Shown here: piece by piece, positions 1 through 9,892 of the stretch
How the letters are laid out: each line of letters starts with the position of its first letter
How positions within the stretch are numbered: the stretch's first letter is position 1
Origin: Corylus avellana
Taxonomy: Eukaryota; Streptophyta; Magnoliopsida; Fagales; Betulaceae
Direction: 5' to 3'
NCBI RefSeq assembly: GCF_901000735.1
Contig: NC_081549.1
Coordinates: 1,178,001 to 1,242,000 of the forward strand
DNA length: 64,000 bases
Program-made: the position numbers and the translations under genes
Notes under the pieces: generated by a model
Databases searched by the model: none
What the model was told of the DNA's origin: nothing
What the model saw: the letters and a program-made list of their open reading frames with translations, nothing else

Positions 1-301
1 ACACTTAAAAATTATTCTATGCCATATATAAGAGACAGAATTTTGAAAACGTTCTGACATAATCTCACTGAAACTCATCCAAAGAAAAAAAATATTATGT
101 AAATGTATTACTTGGGCAATGCCGTTTTGAGGCACAATCAACTAGATGTAGCATCTTATCTCAGGGAAAATGCAATTTCATGTAACTTAATGGAGTTGAA
201 GGCACAACAATAGAAATTAACGAAGACCAAAGCATAAGCAAACAAACAAAAAAATTATAGTAAGCAGACAGTTATAAATAAGTGATGACTGAATTACTGA
301 C

Positions 302-1031
302 TTCAGACCATTGGGTAGGGCTGTAAATTCATTTTCAGGTACTTTTGCTCCTCTTAGCTGCAGCAAACAAAAATACTACATGATTTTGCAAATGAGGAAA
401 CTTTATTCTTTTAACAGCAACAATCACCTCTGAATACATTATGCACAACAAGGGGAAGGGAAACTTACAGCTCTTCTACTTGTGCTAACAGCCTCAGCCA
501 CATGAGAGACACAGAATCCCGCAGCTGACGCATAATAAAAGTTAATCAGCCAAGTATGCATCATATTCATAGATGATGGTTAGGGAAAAAAGATTGCCAA
601 AGAGAGCCATATCGCCCAAATTTTCAACAGATACATTATATGGAAAAAGCATGTACAATATTGCTTCGATGTAAAAAAATAGATTTTCAAAGTCCAGAAG
701 GATTTTTTTTTTTTTTTTTTCTTTTTCTTTTTTTGGGTGCTAAATTTGTTACGAGTGATACAATATACACAAAGAAAACAGCTTTAAAGCCAAGAACTAA
801 CCAGTTGTGAGGAGAGACCCAAGCAAAGCCCTTCTTCCGTCATACTGTAAAGATAGCGTGGCTGGTTCTGCAGCATCATTGGAGGAAGAGTATGAGCACC
901 TACATAGCAACCCATTTGAGTTTCTGTCAGATGGTCTCTTCCCTGTCCCTGTGGAAGTCCAACCAATCGGTTAAGCACATTCTTGACACAACCCATATTA
1001 CAAATGGTCCATGTGCGCATTGTGTGTGTGT

Positions 1032-1064
<33 letters not shown>

Positions 1065-1146
1065 TACCAATAATGGGAAAGTGGGTGAAAGGCATACGAA
1101 GGAGGGGTAGAGCGTGGTGATGGCAAGGGAAGAGGGAGGGTGCCAT
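302..1146 (-). CDS. FKBP16-4: FKBP16-4-type thylakoid peptidyl-prolyl isomerase, 5' part (gene continues past the left edge)
   Basis: N-terminal part of a plastid FKBP-type immunophilin; the catalytic FKBP domain lies off the window. The exons are too short to stand out as ORFs but join cleanly: exon 1 1068-1146, exon 2 802-948, exon 3 469-524, exon 4 302-357, all GT-AG with matching phases. The start at 1146 (context CCCAATGGC) gives a Ser/Pro-rich transit peptide. Next come DGRRALLGSLLTTAAG, which resembles a lumen-targeting twin-arginine segment, then EAVSTSRRALRGAKVPENEF and TALPNGLK, which I recognise as the stretch just before the FKBP domain of FKBP16-4. Seen: splice sites, phases and motifs. 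From family knowledge: lumenal immunophilin. Proline isomerase activity cannot be judged without the missing exons. Another lumenal FKBP16 paralogue is the main alternative. Confidence 0.8.
1021..1064. repeat. Compound microsatellite (TG)6(CG)7(AG)9
   Basis: Three perfect dinucleotide tracts run together: TG 1021-1032, CG 1033-1046, AG 1047-1064. The block lies inside the 119-nt first intron of the FKBP16-4-type gene and, read on that gene's strand, starts three bases after the 5' splice GT. The alternating purine-pyrimidine part (TG/CG) is of a kind that can adopt Z-DNA. It is probably length-polymorphic. Confidence 0.95.
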
Positions 1147-2044
1147 TGGGGTTGGTTAGGATGACCGTTTGATGTGAAATCAAATGTTCTGGTTTTTGTT
1201 TGGGAGAGTGCGAGAGAGGATAACATCATCCATTTCATCCACACGAGGGGACGAGTGGACGACTGTCGTTTTGCCTTTGCCAAATTCCACAAGACCCGAT
1301 TCCATTTTTTTCTCTACGAGTAAACTGTAGAAAAAATTATTAAGACCCAAAAAAAAGGCAAAACTCTTTAGAAAATGCTTGGATCATTGCAACTTCATTA
1401 TGAAATTCATGGTTCATATTTTATAAAATAATTGTTGCTAAAAATAAGTGCCACAGAAACTATACGTAAAGATTTATTGTAAAAAGGGCAGTATTTCTTG
1501 CAACACTCAACCTTTAAAACAAATTTGGTACATAGCCGTCAAGAAAATAAAATAATAATTCTGTTATTTGGTTGCGCCAACATTACAGAATAACCATATC
1601 TTAAGTAATAATGCTCCTAAAATAAAATAAAAATAAAAACTCTTTCTTTTAAAAATTTAAGAAATAGTGATAAATAAATTTTCTTCTTGTTAGTGTTAGT
1701 AAAGGTTATAACTTTTAGATTGGTTGTCGTTTGACATAATGTTTTTCCTTTTCATTTCATGTGACATTTTCCTACAAAACTATATATTGAGTTCAAATTT
1801 ATGAAATCAGATTCATTATAGTTTCCTTACCACTTCCAAAAATGTTCATAAAATTATTTCATAAAATCAGATAAAAGTGAGAACTATCTACATCAACAAC
1901 AAACTATCAGAACTAGAAGAATATTGCTAAAGCCATTTCCTTTTTCTAGACTTGCTGATATTAAATGCAGCCTTGAAAAAAGTGTTATCTTTCCCCCAAT
2001 AAAATATTTCAATATACAGAAAGTTTGAACATGAAAGAAAGATA
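1147..2044. other. Gap between the FKBP16-4-type and CHUP1-like genes
   Basis: No gene is supported. The part next to 1146 must hold the promoter and 5' leader of the FKBP16-4-type gene. An upstream ATG at 1181-1183 on the minus strand opens a different frame and could be an upstream ORF. The remainder is AT-rich, and the part next to 2045 should hold the CHUP1-like 3' UTR. Confidence 0.6.
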
Positions 2045-3776
2045 TTATAATCCATGTTCTGCGCTAGAGCAGGACCTTCTAGCAGGAAGATGTCCCTCTG
2101 CCTTATACGAAGCACTTTGCCTTCCAAAGCACTTGCCTTCATTCCTTATTTTCTCATCTGGTTTCCCTCTTGCCTTCTGATCACTGCCTTCCACCCATCT
2201 TCTAAGCCTTTGAAGTAACTTCCCCCTTCTCACACAAGCATGTTCACTGCTTTCAACAACAAAGCAAGGCTCATTTTGCTCTGAAAGGGAACCATCTAAT
2301 TCTTGCTCTAACCTGGAATTTCCAGTTTCTTGGCAACCTTCAGAACATGAATCAGAGTGATTTGTCTTGTCATGATCCTTCATCAACTCATGCCTTAAGC
2401 ATGCATTTCTCCATCGTAGGAAAATCATTTCTTGAACCTCAGCTGCTCGATCCTTCTGGAGCTGTTCCAGCTCATTCAAAAGCTGATTGTAAGCTTCCTT
2501 TGTTATACTTTCTCCTTCAATCTGCAAAATGAGAACCTCAAACTGTTAGACCATCAATTTGAGATAAAATATGGGAGTTCACTACTTTGTTGTCACATTT
2601 CAAGACCCAGCAATAAGACTCGAACTCAACACGCAAACACCAATGATCAACTCTAATTTCAACCCAATTCAACAACCACAACTATAAATTTTTAAAAAGC
2701 TTAAGCTAATATTTTAACTCTTTTGCTCAAAAAGTGGGACCTAACACGCAAAATATTTAATAAAAAATAGAAAACATTGTAAGGTCGAAGTTCGAGATCA
2801 CAAGTGCCTCTACTCAAAAACTACCTTAAACTATCATTTATTCCAAAAACGTAAGCTAATATAAAAGTATGAATTTAATCATTGGATTAATGCTTCAACC
2901 TTTCCCATAGTATGTTGAATATACAATAATATAACAAATTCAGTCTAAATGCAGAAAGGATGATCAAACCTTTGAGATAGATGGAGCTGATTTTTCTGCC
3001 ATCTCAAGCTTCTTCAAAAGTTCAATCTTTTCCTCCTGCATTTGGTCCATAATCTTGTGCATTTCTCTAACTTCATCCTCCAATTTCTTGATGACATCAT
3101 TCCTTGTTTCTAGCTCATCATAATTTCTCAAAATTTCTGCTTCTCTAGCTTCAATCTTCATATTTTGCTTTCTCATAACACGTGATTGCTCCTTTATTCT
3201 TCTCAAAAGTCTCTTTACCCTCCTTTGAAGCCTCCTGCTTTCTGATTTCCCCTGTTCTAACTGCTCTAAAACTCCCATAAATTGTACTACCAAATTGCCG
3301 AGTATTTCACTGCCTGTCTCCACCCATGAAATTTCCCTGTCCAAGAACTCAACTCGGGCCTTCTCCAACAACAACCTGTTCTTAAGCTCCATAAGCATGG
3401 ACTCTTTCTCTTTCAAATCACAGTAATGAATGATCTGCTTCTCTAGCTCCCATTCCCTCTTCCCAAGATCTTCTATATGGCTTCTTAGGCCTAAAATCTC
3501 TTCAACATTGGCCTTGTCCTCAGTTGTTTCTCCATCTTCCATAGAAAATATACATGTAGAAGGAAGGCTATGAAAGCTATCATCTTCATCTTCAAAGGCA
3601 TCAGAAGTATTGGATTTGAAAGAATTTACCTGGGTTTTCAATGAATAGTCTTTAAGAACACTTTTTCTTGCCATGATCCTTGCATAGATAAAACCAGCCA
3701 CAGATATAACAGCTACAGGAATACCAACTTTGAGGATTGCTGGCTGCATCATCTCTGCCTTTGATGCTGCCTCCAT
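2045..3776 (-). CDS. CHUP1-like coiled-coil protein, short form (2 exons)
   Basis: Two exons, 2970-3776 and 2045-2521, join in phase 0 across a 448-nt GT-AG intron and encode about 427 residues. Residues ~12-33 are a hydrophobic segment (PAILKVGIPVAVISVAGFIY) like the N-terminal membrane anchor of the CHUP1 family. Residues ~90-265 are charged heptad-type coiled coil. Exon 2 opens with ITKEAYNQLLNELEQLQKDR followed by FLRWRNACLRHEL, a signature of the CHUP1/IPGA1 family. The long Pro-rich and C-terminal domains of true CHUP1 (about 1000 residues), which act in chloroplast positioning on actin, are absent. This is therefore the short class, as I recall for Arabidopsis At1g07120. An in-frame Met at 3854 would add 26 residues; 3776 is preferred because the anchor then sits near the N-terminus. 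The function of short members is not established. Confidence 0.85.
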
Positions 3777-4787
3777 CTTAGAGAATAACAATGCCTCAGC
3801 AATCTGGTTAGATTGGATGATGAAAACCCAAAACTCTTTTGCAAAAAAACGCAACAGAGTTGAGAAGATTTTTAGTTGATTGGTTGGTTATCAATGGTGA
3901 TCAATCGAATTGTTGTTATTTCGTTACAAAGCTGACATTAGATTCTTTACCTTTGTGTTTCCTTGGTTTTCCTTTGTCTAGACTCTAGAGGCATAGTGGT
4001 GTGTTGCTTTTTGACTCCTGTAAGCCCCATTAAGCCAACTTCTTTTTGCTTTCCTGAAACAGTTAGGAATCTTATTCTTTTTGTTTTATTAGTTCCTTTC
4101 TTTGCATGATAAATGTGATTATTAACATCCACCGTCCAATTGATGGACTAAGATCCTCGCCATAAGCCACTTCATAATTAAGATTTTTTACTATATACAT
4201 AATGTCACATCATTTATAATTTTTAAATAACATGACAATATATTTATTATAAAATAATATTATATATTATACTTGCATCGAATCGAATTGGCCTGATGTA
4301 GTTTATATATATATATTTTCTCCTTGTATGAGGTCCTGGATGCTGTATTGGCAGAAGGCCCTGTTTGTGTAAAGCCCTATTGGGCTTTGGTCAGCCGGTA
4401 TCACTACTGAGCAAGGACCAACATCTTGGGTTTGCCTCATCTATCTTTCTATATAACGAATGGGCCTGTTAGGCAAAGATTTTGGGTCCTTTCACAATAG
4501 CATAAATTGATTAATGTGAGAAAAAAATAAAAATATTTTCTAATTATTTTTATTTGAATAGTAATAAAAGTGATTAACCTGAAATAAAAAGTAAGAATGT
4601 TAAAAATGGTTGAAAAGTTTAATATTTTTTTATGAATAGTACCAGGCCATTAAGGTCTTTTACCAAACAAAGGGTGTTAGAGTTTATTCACAAGTGTCCT
4701 GACATCAAAGTAAGAGGGGCTTAAACTATGACTTTTATTCCCTTTATTCTAAAAAATAAGTGACTTTTAAAATTATTATTGAATTTA

Positions 4788-5180
4788 GGAAAAACTTTAT
4801 TAAGGACTCTTAAACTTTCACCCGTTTTGAAATACCTCCCCTGAATTTCAAAATCTCTCAATTTAGTCCCCTGAACTTTCAATTGCTTTCAATTTGAACC
4901 CCTCCGTCAGATTTTATATGTCACATGATGTTTATACCCCTAACTTTTGTATAAAATTTCAACTTTTAAAACGTTTTTTTATTTAAAACAAAAAAAAAAA
5001 AACAAAAAACAAAAATCAGGGATATTTTGGTCTTTTTTTGAATTTTTAACGGCTAAAATTAACGGAAGGGTCCAAATTGAGAGCAATTGAAAGTTCATGG
5101 GACTAAATTGAGATATTTTGAAGTTTAGGGAGAGTATTTCAAAACGGGTAAAAGTTTGGGGTCCTTAGTGAAGTTTTCCC
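4788..5180. mobile_element. MULE-type MITE, 393 bp, long terminal inverted repeats
   Basis: The two ends form inverted repeats of roughly 120 bp. The left end starts GGAAAAACTTTATTAAGGA; the right end read in reverse starts GGGAAAACTTCACTAAGGA. Inner parts of the arms also pair, for example CAATTTAGTCCC and CAATTGCT. The element is flanked by an exact 9-bp direct repeat, TTGAATTTA, at 4779-4787 and 5181-5189. Long TIRs with a 9-bp target duplication are the hallmark of Mutator-like elements. There is no coding capacity, so it is non-autonomous. Confidence 0.9.
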
Positions 5181-6721
5181 TTGAATTTAAAATAAATTAT
5201 TATTAGATTTTGATTCAATTGCAATTTTAAAAACTACATTACTTTTGAAAATAAAAATCCTACTTATAGCATTTCTCTTTTTTATATAAATTACACTTTA
5301 TCTCTCAAATTATCACTCATTTATGATAAATGATATTTAGTAGACTCTCGTAGTAATATCATACTATTATGATGATATGCCAATAAATATCAGCCATTGA
5401 TTTTTATTTTTACAAGTCATTATTGATCTAAATATTAATTTTCACTGCCACATTATCATAATTGTATGAGAATAGTACACTTTTGAGTTTTTCCATAATG
5501 CAATTATAACGGTATATCATGGATGATTTGTTTTGAGATATCCATGCATATGATTAACCTCTCCATTACATAACTTACGGGGTGAAAAAAGGGCGCTCCA
5601 TTATAGAAGGCATTTTTCCACCAGCTTTGTAACCTATTGCACGTAGGAGGAATGAACGCCGGAAATACATGACGGAATAATTTACCCATTGGACTGCTCA
5701 TGGAACACGCAATCGGCGATCACCCCTGTGACGACACAATCGGCGGAGCTGAGGAACCTTTTTTGGCGAGCATGCCTCTATTGACTTCATGATATTGTGG
5801 GATAAAAATTTTCTTCCAACTAAATTAGAGGAAGTTTATTCAATTAAGTCTATAAAAAAAAAAATTTAAAAAAAAGTCTATAAAAATGTTGTACGTGAAA
5901 ATTTTTAAAAGTAAGTATTTTTCACATGTTTAAGAAATACCTAACATTTTATAAACCGAATTTAAAATAAAACCCCATCATAAATGAGTTAAGCGACAGT
6001 ATTGGATCTAAGAGAGGACCTGTATGGGCGAAGCCCCCCTAAAAAAAGGAAAAAAAAAATTCTAAGTAAAATAATAATAATAATAATAATAGGGCCAATT
6101 TGGCCCTATTTATTTATTTTTTATTTTTTTTTGGCCCTATTCTTAATTTTTGGGCCATACCCATTAAGTTTTATTATTATTATTATTTTGCCCTTATGGT
6201 AGTCTTTAGTTTATAAAAAACAACAAAAATATTTTTGTTTAATAAAAAAAATAAAATTGGCTGGCCCCCTCCCATAAAATTTCCTGGCTCTGTCCTGGTA
6301 AGCGAGTTGTAAAACCCTAAGTAATGACGTAATTTAAAAAAATAAATTAATTAATTAAAATCACACTTTGTATTTGAAAATACATTGCAACACACTATAT
6401 ATTAATCAGTTTATTCAGTGCATGTGGCACATAAAATATTAATAATCTTTTTGCTCCAATGGTTTATGACTTTTTGCCATTGTTTGATGCCAGTTGTCTG
6501 GTAATTAAGTGTTATCTTCAAATTAATCTTATCTATAATCTATTGGATATTCTCACTTTATAATTTAATAATCTTGTCTTTTTGGCCCTGACACCCCCCA
6601 ACAACTTTTTTTCTATAGTGATTTGTGTCATCTACATGTTTGGGAAACGACATAATGAGTTTTTATTTTTTATCTTTTATTTTAATGTTCTTTACCCATA
6701 TTGAAAAGGTTCCGTTTTGGA

Positions 6722-7143
6722 CAGTGGCGGAGCCACATGGTACCGTGACACCCCAAGGATTTAAAAAAAAAAAAAAAAAAAAATTTATTTTTTTATTAAA
6801 CCCACAGCACCCTCAAACTTAACACGCATCCCATATTTGATGTAATATCTCAATAATGTGTAGTTGGTCAAATTTTCATTATTTTTCTTGGGGTGATTAT
6901 AGCCAGAGACTGTAAAGTGCAGTTCTAAATACTTTTTTTTTGTATTTCTATCTTTTTGATACAGTGTCGACATGTTACATTTCTAATATATCAATTTCAG
7001 CACATATGTATGAACTTTTATAGATATTTTTTGTGATGCATAAATTGTGTGAATTACTAAATTTTTAAGGTAAAGAAAACTTTTAGGACGCAAAAATAAA
7101 TTTTAGTGGCACCCCCAATATAAAATAAATGACTCCGCCACTG
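6722..7143. mobile_element. Non-autonomous hAT-type transposon, 422 bp
   Basis: The element begins CAGTGGCGGAGCCAC and ends TGACTCCGCCACTG, giving an imperfect inverted repeat of about 15 bp. It is bounded by an exact 8-bp direct repeat, GTTTTGGA, at 6714-6721 and 7144-7151. CAGNGGCGGA-type ends and an 8-bp target duplication are typical of plant hAT elements. The interior is AT-rich with a run of A and no transposase. Confidence 0.88.
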
Positions 7144-7183
7144 GTTTTGGAAAAATAACCAAAGGAAAATGCTAGAGTCTCAA

Positions 7184-7507
7184 TTTATTTGCCTAATTTA
7201 AGTCTAATTTTTGTTTTTTTAAAAAAAAACTAAATAGCAAATGAAAAAAATGTCTGAAGCAATAATATCTATTTTTGGTCATTCTTTTATTTGATATTTT
7301 TTTAAATGAAAATGATTTTTTTCTTCAAGGCACTCCTATTATGAAGAAAAATATCATTTTGTATTTTTTTTTTTAAATACCAAATAAAAGAAGTACCAAA
7401 AATAAATATTATTCCTTCAAACTTGTTTTCATTTGCTATTTAGTTTTTTTTTAAAAAAATAAAAAAATAAGACAAAAGTTAGACTTAAATTAGACAAATA
7501 AGTTTGG
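7184..7507. repeat. Long AT-rich foldback (hairpin-forming MITE-like repeat)
   Basis: The left arm (TTTGCCTAATTTAAGTCTAA, then AACTAAATAGCAAATG) is mirrored by the right arm (CATTTGCTATTTAGTT, then TTAGACTTAAATTAGACAAA). Pairing extends through most of the 320 bp, with a short loop near 7330-7345. This could be a foldback MITE or a source of small RNAs. No convincing target duplication was found. The loop word CAAGGCACTCCTATTAT recurs at 7554-7570. Confidence 0.75.
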
Positions 7508-7602
7508 TACCTATTAATCTATTATCAAAAGATGGCTTATTGTTCATGAACACAAGGCACTCCTATTATTATTATTTTTATTTTTGAATAGTACAATAGG
7601 AA

Positions 7603-7607
<5 letters not shown>

Positions 7608-7644
<37 letters not shown>

Positions 7645-7874
7645 GAATAAGGGAAAAAAGGCTACAGGGGAGGGTCTTTTCCAGCTCTGATCCGAATGGA
7701 AGAGAGAATGGGAGACCCTATGGGAATGCTTCCAAAAACAAGATGGAAAGCGGCCCACTTAGCTAGAGCATGTGCACGAAAGTTGGCACATCTAGACACT
7801 TTCAAAGCATTCCAGCTAAGAAAGGAGGATAAAGTAACACTAATGTATACTACCAAGTAAGTATTCCTAAGTTG
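7608..7874 (-). mobile_element. 5'-truncated LINE with RNase H remnant
   Basis: On the minus strand the segment ends in a poly(A) tail, seen as a T run at about 7605-7640. It encodes a residual peptide with ANFRAHALAKWAA, the RNase H C-terminal motif of plant non-LTR retrotransposons. It is bounded by an exact 17-bp direct repeat, GTACAATAGGAATACTT, at 7591-7607 and 7875-7891. This is a classic 5'-truncated insertion and cannot be active. Confidence 0.88.
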
Positions 7875-9793
7875 GTACAATAGGAATACTTACTCTAACC
7901 CATAGTATACTACCAAGAAAAAACGCAAATGACCTTGCACCAGAAGTCGACTCATCTAGCTAGGTAGCTTGGTAGAGAATACTAAAAGCACACGACAACT
8001 CTTTTTAAGAAATTTGACAAAATAATCATGTAACTTTAAGAGAAAATATGCATACTCATAAAGGAGGTCACAATCACTATCAAATCTATTAGATTTTTCA
8101 ATACAATAATTAGGATGTAAAAACTCCATGAAATTACTCTACAAATCCTAGAGAATCTAATCTCATCTATTTGCACAAACCTAAATAGAAAAAAAATACT
8201 AATTCTTTTCCTTTTCTTTCTTGCCATCATCCACATAGAATCGACTAATCTTCCTTTTATTTTCTTTCTTCCCTTCTTAATGCAAGAGTGCTCTCATTTA
8301 GCTAGTGAAAATAAGTAGCTAGGATGTTAAAATGAAACCAAAATGAGTTGCATTTGGCTTATTAATTGGAAAAATATTTGATGAGTACTGTTCAGTTACC
8401 AAATTTAAAAAAATATTAAAAATTTATAACGTTCTCACCCTCTCGTCTAAAGAAAAATAATAAATAAATCCTTCAAAATTATTTGTGAGAACTATTCATT
8501 AATCAAATTTGAAAAAAAAAAAATCTATAATATTCTTTCTCATATAAAAAAAAAGTATAAAAATCTTTTTTTTAAAAAAAATAATAATAAAATAGTAAAA
8601 GTAAATATATAAAATAGCCATCCAAAAAAAAAAATAATAATAATAGGTAATAGGAAAAATAAAACAACAATAAAAGTCAATAAATTTATGAGTCTTGGAA
8701 TGGTCAAACCAAAAACGAGATGACGCCGTGTAGACTTCACCGACCAAGTTGCCCATATAAGTCAAACACGTCGACTCGAAGACCAAGATCGAACGTTTCC
8801 TAATAATCCTCACGGGCCCACTTTGGCGACTGTCTCTTCTCTTACAGTTCACGAAAATAAGAGCAAATCTACACTCACCAGCCGCATTCAAATCCTCCCT
8901 TGGGACAGACCCGTATCTGACCGCCACACACGTTCACGCTTGCTTTTGTCCTCTCGTTGGCTTCTCTCGTATTCTAATTTTTATATATAATAATTATTAT
9001 TAAATTAAATTATTAATAAGTTATCACTTCGATATAATAATGTTCTACCTACATTTTTTTTATTTTTTTATTATTATATAACTTACTTAGATGTGTTAAT
9101 AAGATGTAATAGATTTCTTATAAAAGAAAATTGTAAGAGAGTTTTAAGTTCAATTTATTTTTTATTTTTTTCTTTCAAAAATAGTTGTTTGAAACTATAA
9201 CTTTTATTATAAGTTATTTACAAATTAATCTCACCCGACATTTACTATATCAGTCACTAAACTATTAAATTTACTTGTCAAGTTTTATGTATGAGTTGAA
9301 AATTTAGTAAGTTTACATAGTATTTATTATGTCAATCATTAAATAATTGAGTAATGTTATTCTTCATACCAATTTTATTACTTTCATTTCATACCTGCTT
9401 ACCTAAAAAAAATATAAATTCTACACTAGATTATGAAAACATGTGTGTCAAATTTTATGTTGATTATGTATTAAATAATATACCTTCATCCCATCTCTCA
9501 CTTCGCTAGTTTATATGGTAGTGTTTTAATGTCGGAGCAGAATAAAAGATAATAAATTATGAATGCAGTACATAGCGTTACTCTTATCATACGTTGACGA
9601 TCGATACTCACAGCATTATGATATTATTAAATAGTAAATATTTTTATTTACAATTCTCCTTATATTATTATTATTTTAAAGAATCCAATAGATATTATTT
9701 TTAAATAGTAATAAAATGTGATTAATGTAATATAAAAATAAATTATATGCTAGGAAAATAATATATGCTAGAAAATCTTTTACCAAACGAGCC

Positions 9794-9808
9794 ATATATA
9801 TATATATA
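9794..9808 (+). promoter_or_regulatory. Candidate TATA box of the threonine deaminase gene
   Basis: A TATATATATATATA run lies about 85-100 bp before the ATG at 9893, followed by a GC-richer, CT-containing leader. Spacing and orientation fit a core promoter, but the transcription start is inferred only. Confidence 0.45.
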
Positions 9809-9892
9809 CCATGCGCGCGAAATAAAACCCTCTCCACGGCCGCCCCCTCTCCTGTTACCAAACACAAACTCAGACGCTGCCGATCTCTAAAA

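Larger units (their letters stand above)
3777..9892. other. Transposon-rich spacer between the CHUP1-like and threonine deaminase genes
   Basis: Apart from the mobile elements listed separately, no gene is supported. The sequence is AT-rich with long A and T runs. At 6000-6300 a degenerate pair of ends (GAAGCCCCCC ... TGGCTCTGTCC) suggests a decayed DNA transposon. At 8690-8950 a more GC-rich island contains a weak exon-like piece on the minus strand, not called as a gene. The last few hundred bases should carry the threonine deaminase promoter. Confidence 0.6.

Noticed and set aside
5504..5800. Open frames on both strands near 5504-5800 in a slightly GC-richer patch
   Set aside because: No motif, no splice partner and no recognisable family; probably a decayed fragment or chance.
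8881..8927. Exon-like start on the minus strand (MAVRYGSVPREDLNAA followed by GTGAGT)
   Set aside because: A good donor follows, but no downstream exon, domain or relative could be found within several kb on that strand; too short to support a gene.
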